Source of the DNA: Rehmannia glutinosa
Lineage: Eukaryota; Streptophyta; Magnoliopsida; Lamiales; Orobanchaceae
Direction of reading: 5' to 3'
Assembly (NCBI GenBank): GCA_016081115.2
Contig: CM071932.1
Coordinates: forward strand, 54,014,659 to 54,078,658
DNA: 64,000 bases
In this document: positions 57,040 through 64,000 of the stretch, one piece after another
Position numbering within the stretch: the first letter of the stretch is position 1
Layout of the letters: each line of letters starts with the position of its first letter
Program-made: the position numbers and the translations under genes
Notes under the pieces: generated by a model
The model's database searches: none
What the model was told of the DNA's origin: nothing
Seen by the model: only the letters and a program-made list of their open reading frames with translations

Positions 57040-58516
57040 TGTTTGATACATGTTTTTATCTTAATTTTGATGATTTTATTTTATCACCAAAACAATGTTT
57101 TTAAAGGTTGTCCAAATACTCCTAAATGATTTAAAATGGTTTTAATATTTTCCGGAGTATTTCCTCAAGTTTATTTTTGATAATAATGAACAACACTTTT
57201 AATGATTTTATATCAATGGGTTTTTACTCCTATAACAATATTTCCTAATGTTGTCTAAATACTCCCAATTGGATTAAAATGTTTTTGCTGAATTTTTGGA
57301 GTATTTCTTGAGTTTTATTTTCGACAAAAATTGGACAACATTTCTGTCTCGTGGTCGACCGGTCGCCCTATAGGGCAACCCGTACCTGAAGATGTTTTTA
57401 GAAACAGAAAATGAGACGAAAGCAAAAAACAGGCAGGTCGACCGGTCGCCCTGGGCGTCGACCGGTCCGGTCGACCGGTACCTGCATGTTTGGCATTGAA
57501 ACAGAACAAAATCTCTTCGTCTTTTTAATTAGGGGGACCGGTTGAGATAGGGGTCGACCGGTCGGCTTTATGTCGACCGGTCGCCTGTTGAAATTTTCAA
57601 AGTGTTCTTATTTCTCTTATTTAAATGCGACCGTGTCGCCTGTATTGACAAAAAAAATATGACCGTTTGACAAAGACACATTTCCTTAAATTGTGGGATT
57701 GATTTCTAACAGCTATATTCTTAATTTTAATTGTATTTTTCTGTAGATTTTCAATCTCCAAGAGGAGCCTATGCTTGATCAATCATCTCCTATAAATAGA
57801 GGAAGTTTTGGAGCAACCAATACAACAATTGAGATACAACACAACAAGATACACTTCAAGCATATACTTGGTCTTTCATTGTTATTATTCTTGTTGTAAA
57901 TTTGCCTAGCTTATCACTTTCACATCTTTGAGGTCTAGGCTATTCTTGATTACACTTAGCACTCAAAATTGTAATATTCATTATTGAGTTGTAATCTTGA
58001 TTTTTGGTTATCATTCAAACACAAGATATCCTTGTGAGTGTTCTTGTGGTAAGAGCACACTTGGATGATCTAGGTGATAGGTGCAAGAAGATTGTGGTGA
58101 TCTTCTTATTGAGGTGTTGAAGAATTTGGTATTCTTCAAGGTTGAAGATCGTGGTAATCTTCACAAGGTGTCGTTGAAGGAAGATTGTGGTAATCTTCAA
58201 AGGGAGATTGTGGTAATCTCCAAAGGTGGTGTTGAAAGAAGAGTGTGGTGCTCTTCAAGGTGTTGTAAGTTGAATTTGTATTAATTTTGGTAATTAATAA
58301 AATTCTTTTTCTTTTTGAAATCCATCCCGGATATACTGGGGTGGTAGAGGATTAGGCCCTAGGTGGGTTGAACCTCTTTAAATCGACGTGTGTTGTTTAC
58401 ATTCCGCACCTTTATTATTGTATTTGAGCATTCGGTTATTAAAAGAGGGCGAAATCGAAAAGATGGAGATAATCTATTCACCCCCCTCTAGATTATCGTA
58501 GCCGCTTGGACTTACA
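57040..58516 (+). repeat. 3' LTR of the LTR-A element
   Basis: Mate of 50,566-52,069, 27 bp shorter. Differences concentrate at 57,430-57,600, where the number and state of GACCGGTCG motifs differ. Outside that block only scattered single-base changes are seen. Confidence 0.92.
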
Positions 58517-59498
58517 CCCGCGGGGGCGGGGATGGGGGGAAATTTTTCCCCGTTTGTCTCGCGGGGACGGTGACGGGGATTCCCCGTGATCACGGGGACG
58601 GGGATGGGGATCACTCCCCCGTCCCTGCCCCGCCCCGTTGACATCCCTAATGGGCCACTACAAATTCTAAAAGTCAATACAGCTGTAAGAAGGGTTGCTC
58701 CTGCTGAAGGAGAAGATGTTGCACCTGCTGAACCTAGACTTGCAATAGCAGAAAAGCCACGATGCGGGTGGAAAAATGAGGATAGAAAGAGATACGACTT
58801 AGATAATGTTGCTAAGGATATTCTGTATAAAATCCTCGATAAAGCCATGTTCAACAAAGTTAAATCTTGCAGAACGACTAAAGAAATATGGGAGAAACTT
58901 ACTTTAATTTGTGAAGGATCTGATCAAATTAAAGAGAATAAATGGATTGTTGCTATACAAAAATTTAAAATTTAAAATGCTTGAAGGTGAAAGTCTGGAT
59001 CAGCTGGATGCCAGATTCAACGAGATAACCAATGAGCTCTCAACTCTAGGCAATGAGTATACACAAAAGGAAATGTGTATGAAAATTCTAAGGTCACTCC
59101 CAGATGACCGGGAAATGAAGGTGATGGTTTTGAGACATTCAATAGTCCTTACAAGAACATCCAACCATGAGCTGTTCTCAGACCTTAAAGCTTATGAAAT
59201 CGAGCTCAGAAGAAAAGAGCAAGAAGAGACAGCTGTACCCAAGATAGCTGCACTCATGGCTGGTGAGTCCAAGAGAGCTGAGTCCAAAGAAGTAATTGAC
59301 CATGAAGAAATTGCTCTTATGGTGAAGAGATTCAATAAGTTCTTCAATAAGAACTACAAAAGGAACAAGGGTAAATCATCCATGAGACATTCAGCACCCT
59401 CCAAAGAAAGGGAAGATAGATCACCAAAGAGAGTTGACCATCAAAGGACTGAATATCAGAGAGCTGAAAGAGCAGACTTCCAGAAAGCTGAAAACCTG

Positions 59499-60290
59499 TG
59501 TTGGAATAGTGTTATAAGTTAATGATGTAACACTGAAACATACAACACATTCACACATCAAAAAAACAATAACACGATGATTTTCAATGTGCTTAGATTC
59601 TTCAATCATAATGCACGAGGCCACTCCCAGAGAAGAAATAATCCACTATTAGGAAAACACAGTTTATTACAAATACAACCGGATTTATGAATAAATAAAG
59701 ACTCCCTCTTTATGAATTCACCAACTCTTGTATTCAACTAATCTCTGACAGTTTCTTCCAAAAACTCAACTCTGTTGGAATCCCTCCAACTTCAAGAACC
59801 TTGAATGGTTTAGTCGATCCACATCGTAGATCTTCACCATCTTCTTCCGAAGAATAACAAAAGTGAACAAATGATTTTTCTTGAAGAAGAACTTGTAAGC
59901 TCGATGTATTTTTCTGTCTCTTCTTCAAGGATTGACTTCACCTTTTATAGCCTTTAAAAAGAAATACTCTTCCTGATTTCTAGAAGACGTTTCATGCTAC
60001 AAAGGAAAATCAGCATAACAAAATCCTTTCCTTGTGGGTGAATGATATATACACACGAAAATGATTAAAGATGAATAAATGGCATTTAATGAGGCTGAAT
60101 CACATAAGATTAAACAATCCAAGATTTCCAGCAACATGCATATAATAGAAAACATGCCAAATAACAAAACACAAAATCTGGCATAAAATCCGCCTAGATT
60201 CTGTGCAACCAGTGTTGCATCACTTGGTTACAACACCAAAACCTGCAATGTGCACAAAGACCAAATTTGTCAAACATGCAAACATTAACA
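59499..60290 (-). repeat. 5' LTR of element B
   Basis: Matches 47,976-48,794 from GAATAGT (59,504) onward. The plus-strand gag of element C reads right up to, and a few codons into, its left edge, so the edge may be a recombination breakpoint rather than an intact terminus. Confidence 0.75.
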
Positions 60291-60854
60291 GATAGATTAG
60301 ATTCGAAGGTAACAACAATCAAAACTCACCTCAAATCCTTGGAAACACAAATGGGTCTATTAGGTACGGCTATTAGCTCACAACAAAAGAAAGAAATTTT
60401 TCCAAGTAACATCGAGGTAAATCCATGTGAGAATTGCAAAGCCATTAAATTAAGGAGTGGGACGGAATTTGATGGTCCGAAAATGCCAACCCACCAATGA
60501 GACACAAGCAAATTCTGAAATACTCCACAAATAAGAGAACATTGACAAACAATAAGAAATTGAGAAACCTGAGGTAACACTGATTTCTAATTTTGATCTT
60601 AAATTACGAAATTCTCTTCCTTTTCCATAGAGATTTCAAAAAAAGTTGGACTCTCAATTTTCTAAATTTCTGGAGATCTTCAAGAAAATTCACATCAACA
60701 TCCCTTTTGCCGATACACTTGAACAAATGGCAAATTATGCGAAATTCATGAAGGATGTGATGTCCAGAAAAAGAAAATTGGAGGCATATGAAACAATCAA
60801 ACTCTAAGAGTGTAGCACCATTCTACAAAAAAAGCCACCATAGAAACTAAAAGA

Positions 60855-61260
60855 TTCGGGGAGTTTCACTATCCCTTGCACTATTGGTGATTTTTTCTTT
60901 AATAAAGTTCTTTGTGATTTAGGTGCGAGCATTAATCTTATGTCGTTGTTTGTTTTCAGAAAACATGGACTTGGAGAGGTAAAGCCATCCACCATTACTT
61001 TGAAATTAGCTGACATGTCACTCACTTACCCAAGAGGAGTGATTGAGGATGTTTTGATAAACGTTGATAAATTCATGTTTTTGGCAGATTTTGTGAAGTT
61101 GGACATGGAAGGAGATCAATAAATTCCCTTAATTATTGGGAGACCTTTTCTAGCAACTAGACAAGCTTTAATTGATGTGCAATGAAGTGAGTCAACATTA
61201 CGGATAAATGATGATGATGTTTTGTTTAATATTTATAAAGCAATGAAATTTCAAGAAGAA
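60855..61260 (+). pseudogene. Aspartic protease of the Athila-like element
   Basis: L-C-D-L-G-A-S-I-N-L-M at about 60,910-60,945 is the Athila form of the active site (DLG rather than DTG). The flap region follows, then I-I-G-R-P-F-L-A-T after an in-frame stop at about 61,120. Confidence 0.75.
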
Positions 61261-61439
61261 CCACAAACATATCATTTATTGATATGATAGAACAATGTGC
61301 TCAAACGGAGGTTATAAAATAAAATTCAAGTGATCCGTTAGAACATTGTTTGACTCAATGAATGAGATGTGATATTGAATTAATTAATGACATGAATTTA
61401 CTTGACTACATTATTCCCTTGATGCCGAACAAGTTGAAA

Positions 61440-61735
61440 AAGAAAAACCAAAGATAGAATTGGAAAATGCTAATATTGAAAATGTTCCGAAAGGTACTGT
61501 AGAATTAAAGGAAATTCCGAAACATCTTCAATACGCATTTTTGGGGGAGAATAAAACTTACCCGGTAATTATTTCTGCTTCTTTGTCTTCCTCTGAATTG
61601 GAAAAATTATTGCGTGTTCTTCATGAACACAACTCAGCTTTGGGATGATATATCTCGGATTTGATAGGCATAAGTCCTTCCATTGTAATGCACAAAATTT
61701 TAATGAAAGATTCATGTAAACCATCCATTGAGAAT
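61440..61735 (+). pseudogene. RT N-terminus of the Athila-like element, truncated
   Basis: L-P-K-H-L-Q-Y-A-F-L-G-E-N-type block (61,520-61,560), V-I-I-S-A-S-L, and G-I-S-P-S-x-x-M-H-K-I (61,665-61,700), with a TGA at 61,646. This is the family's leading RT segment. The palm is absent. Confidence 0.7.
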
Positions 61736-62395
61736 TATCAGAATGAAGTTGAAAATCAGCTTAATTTGAAAACTAAGATGATTCGTAGTGATAGAGGTGG
61801 AGAGTATGTTGCTCCGTTTGAAGAATTCTACTCGGAAGTGGGTATAATTCATCAAACGACAGCTCCCTACTCACCTAAATCAAATGGTGTTGCAGAACAC
61901 GAAAATCATACTCTTAAGGAGATGATGAATGTGATGTTGATAAGTTCTGGCTTACTCCAAAACTTGTGGGGGGAAGCTATGCTTTCTAAAAACTACATTC
62001 TTAATAAGATCCCACACAGAGATAAAAATGAAACTTCATATGAGTTATAGAAAGGACAGAAACCATCATATAAGTACCTTGAAGTGTGGAGGTGTTTGGC
62101 TAAAGTTGAAGTACCAAATCCAAAACAAGTTAGAATCGATCCTAAAACGTTTGATTGCGTTTTCATTGGATATGCAAATAATAGTAGTGCCTATCGCTTT
62201 TTAGTGCACAGGTCAGCAATTCTTGATATAAATGATGGAATAATCATAGAATCAAGAAATGTTGTATTCTTCGAGAATATCTTTCCTAACAAAGAAAGAA
62301 AAGAAGAAAGTTTGAATAAAAGAACTTATGAAACTTCAAGATTACCTCAAAGTGATGATGAAGAGGAACTAAGGCGCAGCAAAAGGACAAAGTAG
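61736..62395 (+). pseudogene. Integrase C-terminal half of copia element A
   Basis: R-S-D-R-G-G-E-Y at about 61,780-61,805 and S-P-K-S-N-G-V-A-E-x-x-N (catalytic Glu) at about 61,873-61,905, followed by the R-I-D-P-K-T-F-D-C-V-F-I-G-Y block (about 62,130-62,170). A TAG at 62,048 breaks the frame. The N-terminal zinc-binding region and first Asp are missing, lost at the Athila junction. Confidence 0.85.
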
Positions 62396-63290
62396 CTAAG
62401 TCTTTTGGTCTTGATTTTCTAACTTCTATGTTGGAAAATGAACATAAAACTATTCAAGAAGCTTTATCTAGTCCAGAAGCTCTTGTCTGTAAAGAAGCTA
62501 TCAATAATGCATTATATTCCATCATGCAAAATAATATTTGGGAGTTGGTTGATCTTCCACCGGGATCCTTAAAAGGAAGTACAAAGCATATGAATATATA
62601 GATAAGTACAAAGTCTGTTTGGTAGCTAAAGGGTTTAAGCAAAATGAGGGATATGACTTTTTCAATACATATTCTCCTGTTACGAGGATCGCGTCCATTC
62701 GTGTTATCATTGCTATTAATGCAGCTTTGCATAACCTTGAGATACATCAAATGGATGTGAAGATTGCCTTCTTGAATGGTGAGCTTGAAGAGGAGATATA
62801 TATGGAACAACCCGAGGGGTTCGTTGCACCCGGGCAAGAGAGAAAGGTGTGTAAACTTGTTAAGTCACTTTATGGACTAAAACAAGCACCTAAACAATGA
62901 CATGAAAAGTTTGACTCGACTATGAAGTCAAATGGTTTCAAAATCAATGAATGTCACAAGTGTGTCTACATTAAAGGTACTACAACTGATTACATCATTG
63001 TATATCTTTAGGTAGATGATATGTTGATTATGGGTAGTAGTCATGATTTAATCATGAATACTAAGAACATGTTAGAGAAGAACTTTGACATAAAAATATA
63101 GAATAATCTGATGTTATATTAGGGATTAAAATCTCTAGAACTTCAGATGGAATTGTTCTATCACAATCCCACTATGTCGAAAGCATACTAAAAAAGTTTA
63201 ATGCTTTTGATAATCCTCCGGCTAAGATACCTGTAAGTCAAATATAGAGGAGAACCAGTTTTTCAGCCGAAATATGCAAAGGTAATTGGC
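62396..63290 (+). pseudogene. Reverse transcriptase of copia element A
   Basis: The open frame 62,619-62,900 has G-F-K-Q-x-x-G-x-D-F-F-x-T-Y-S-P-V and I-H-Q-M-D-V-K-I-A-F-L-N-G. L-Y-G-L-K-Q-A-P follows, then a TGA. Y-L-x-V-D-D-M-L (about 63,000-63,028) has a TAG in the catalytic motif. Multiple stops follow. Confidence 0.85.
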
Positions 63291-63296
63291 AGTCTG

Positions 63297-63940
63297 ATGT
63301 ACTCAACTAATTGTACACGTCCAGATATTACATATTCAGTGAGTAAGCTAAGTAGGTTCACAAGTAACCCGAGTAAGGATCATTGGAAAGCCTTGACAAT
63401 AGTGTTGAGATACTTAAAGTATATCATGAATCATGGAATAGTTTATACGACATATTCAGCAGTATTAGAAGGATATTGTGATGCCAATTGGATATTTGAC
63501 ATAAAAGACTCCAAATCCACAAGTGGATATGTTTTTACAATAGGTGAAAGGAGCGATGTCGTGAAAATCTTCTAAGCAAACGTGTATAGCTCGATCCACT
63601 ATGAAATCCGAGTTTATTGCTTTAGATAAAGCTGGAGAAGAAGCTGAATGGCTCTGAAATTTCTTAGGAGATATTCCTTGTTAGAATAAACCAGTGCCTT
63701 GTATTGATACATTGTGATAGTCAATTAGCAATCGGAAGGGCACAAAATAATATGTATAATGGTAAATCTAGACATTTTCGTCGAAGACATAATACCATTA
63801 GACAATTGATCTCAAATGGGGTTATTTTGGTTCACTATGTGAATTCAAAGGAAAACCTAGCGAATATGCTAACTAAAGGTATAAATCGAGATCAAATGTA
63901 TAAATTGTTAATAAGAATGGGTTTAAATTCTACAAAATAA
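63297..63940 (+). pseudogene. RNase H of copia element A
   Basis: T-R-P-D-I-T-Y-S-V-S near 63,315-63,345; G-Y-C-D-A-N-W (about 63,470-63,490), where the family usually has D-A-D-W; S-T-S-G-Y-V-F; a frame break at about 63,575; and H-C-D-S-Q-L-A-I and L-A-N-M-L-T-K-G near the end. The stop at 63,938-63,940 is the end of pol. Confidence 0.85.
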
Positions 63941-64000
63941 AAAATGTTCATAGCGGTAACTCAACCTTGTGAATTGGAGATTCTAAGACCTTGGTTCAAT
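63941..64000 (+). other. 3' untranslated end of copia element A
   Basis: No coding sequence. The 3' LTR is expected just beyond the window. Confidence 0.4.

Larger units (their letters stand above)
50566..58516 (+). mobile_element. LTR-A copy 4: complete non-autonomous (TR-GAG-like) LTR retrotransposon
   Basis: LTRs of 1,504 and 1,477 bp, perfect 5-bp target duplication cccgc (50,561-50,565 and 58,517-58,521), perfect initiator-Met PBS and a purine tract. The interior holds a Gag ORF and a 463-codon ORF but no protease, integrase, RT or RNase H in any frame. LTRs are nearly identical except within the GACCGGTCG block, so insertion is recent. It is the last arrival in the nest. Movement must have used enzymes supplied in trans. 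Confidence 0.9.
50161..58649. mobile_element. GC-rich hAT-type MITE, split by the LTR-A element
   Basis: The two parts 50,161-50,565 and 58,522-58,649 make a 533-bp element with termini TAGAGATTGCAGTGGGGCGG and, inverted, TAGGGATGTCAACGGGGCGG. It is flanked by a perfect 8-bp duplication atgggcca (50,153-50,160 and 58,650-58,657). The arms are runs of CGGGGAYGGGGATCCCCGC; the centre (50,355-50,550) is AT-rich. The short ORFs in it are Gly/Pro/Arg translations of the repeat. Confidence 0.85.
48933..59498 (+). mobile_element. Copia element C fragment (plus strand) inside element B
   Basis: A TGTTGGAAAATTTATG start at 48,933, a TATA-like CACTATAAAAGGC at about 49,522 and AT-rich U5 sequence make 48,933 to about 49,960 a probable 5' LTR; its 3' end and PBS are not clear. 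Gag coding follows. No pol and no 3' LTR are present before the right LTR of B. Confidence 0.55.
50060..59522 (+). pseudogene. Copia gag of element C, split by the GC-rich MITE
   Basis: Up to 50,152 the frame reads F-D-D-W-K-M-I-M-Q-A-H-L (with a stop just before it) and V-I-E-H-G-P. It resumes at 58,650 with G-P-L-Q-I-L-K-V-N-T-A, D-N-V-A-K-D-I-L-Y-K and E-I-W-E-K-L, shifts frame near 58,970, and continues as UBN2-type gag (58,911-59,522) to a Lys/Arg/Glu-rich tail. It ends where a CCHC knuckle would start. The two halves align at the duplicated atgggcca. Confidence 0.8.
47976..60290 (-). mobile_element. Copia-type element B (minus strand), little internal sequence left
   Basis: Similar direct repeats 47,976-48,794 and 59,499-60,290 both end AAACATTAACA on the plus strand. 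Outer flanks aatag (47,971-47,975) and gatag (60,291-60,295) differ at one base and sit exactly where the Athila gag is interrupted. A minus-strand purine tract (GCCAAAGGGGTAGAT) abuts the left LTR, so the left copy is the 3' LTR. Only about 140 bp of B's own interior is evident before element C begins. No PBS is visible beside the right LTR. Confidence 0.65.
46856..60500 (+). pseudogene. Gag of the Athila-like element, split by element B
   Basis: The open frame 46,853-47,179 (a Y-W-G-I-V-R-Q-P-I-N-A-N-N-F-E-L-K-P block typical of Athila gag) meets a TAA at 47,177, then continues in the same sense to about 47,417. A later frame, 47,677-47,975, is cut by element B. It resumes at 60,296 with a coiled-coil-like stretch, an S-N-I-E-V-N-P-x-E-N-C motif and a basic L-R-S-G segment, to 60,500. 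Confidence 0.75.
45363..61735 (+). mobile_element. Athila-like Ty3/gypsy fragment inserted in copia A
   Basis: 5' LTR 45,363-46,625, PBS, gag 46,856-47,975 resuming at 60,296, protease about 60,855-61,260, and the start of RT to about 61,735. There the sequence switches abruptly to copia A integrase. There is no 3' LTR, so the element is 3'-truncated. It is interrupted by 47,976-60,290. Confidence 0.75.
43209..64000 (+). mobile_element. Ty1/copia element A, split by nested elements and running off the right edge
   Basis: Gag and the start of protease lie at 44,155-45,362. Integrase, RT and RNase H resume at about 61,736 and end at 63,940; integrase before RT defines copia. The stretch 43,209-44,000, with a TATA-like GCTTATAAATATG near 43,770, is a candidate 5' LTR, but its exact ends and PBS were not found. 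The 3' LTR would lie beyond the window. The element is interrupted by 45,363-61,735. Confidence 0.7.

Noticed and set aside
60905..60945. DLG instead of DTG in the Athila-like protease as an inactivating mutation
   Set aside because: DLGAS is the usual active-site form in Athila-lineage proteases, so it is not evidence of damage.

Overview
This is nuclear DNA of a flowering plant, probably a eudicot: it is AT-rich and intron-bearing, and it is dominated by plant-specific LTR retrotransposons, Mutator-like and hAT-type elements and an old integrated plant pararetrovirus. The species cannot be named from the sequence. I support one ordinary host gene, a seven-exon MACPF-domain protein (15,077-22,135). 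Almost everything else is layered mobile DNA.

Layout. (1) 1-1,125: minus-strand LTR of a family here called LTR-A, recognisable by GC-rich CGACCGGTCG palindromes. (2) 1,511-12,331: a complete but decayed Ty3/gypsy (Tat-like) element on the minus strand, with LTRs, 5-bp target duplication, PBS, PPT, gag, protease, RT/RNase H and integrase, an extra antisense ORF and a 31-bp minisatellite. (3) 12,332-15,076: non-coding, with an older LTR-A remnant. (4) 15,077-22,135: the MACPF gene, with two MITEs in its introns; a third lies downstream. (5) 24,255-42,437: a Mutator-like element (MULE) holding a FAR1/MULE/SWIM transposase pseudogene on the plus strand and a Ulp1-type cysteine-protease gene on the minus strand. 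Its transposase is split by a solo LTR-A (27,137-36,656, target duplication caaaa). That LTR is itself split by an 8.2-kb unit with inverted arms and a 9-bp duplication that encloses an essentially full-length, defective endogenous caulimovirid. (6) 43,200-64,000: a Russian doll. A Ty1/copia element (A) is split by an Athila-like gypsy element, which is split by a minus-strand copia-type element (B). Inside B lies a plus-strand copia fragment (C), whose gag is split by a GC-rich hAT-type MITE (target duplication atgggcca). That MITE is split by a young 7,951-bp LTR-A element (target duplication cccgc).

The most interesting unit is that last element, 50,566-58,516. It has long, similar LTRs, a perfect initiator-Met PBS and a PPT, but no protease, integrase or reverse transcriptase. 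It keeps two intact ORFs: a Gag that appears to lack part of its central domain, and a 463-residue protein with a plant-transposon domain, an acidic tract and a predicted coiled coil. It therefore looks like a recently active non-autonomous (TR-GAG-like) element moved by helper proteins in trans. The second is the pararetrovirus held between transposon-like inverted arms. Domain calls come from reading translations and from knowledge of the families; no database search was run.
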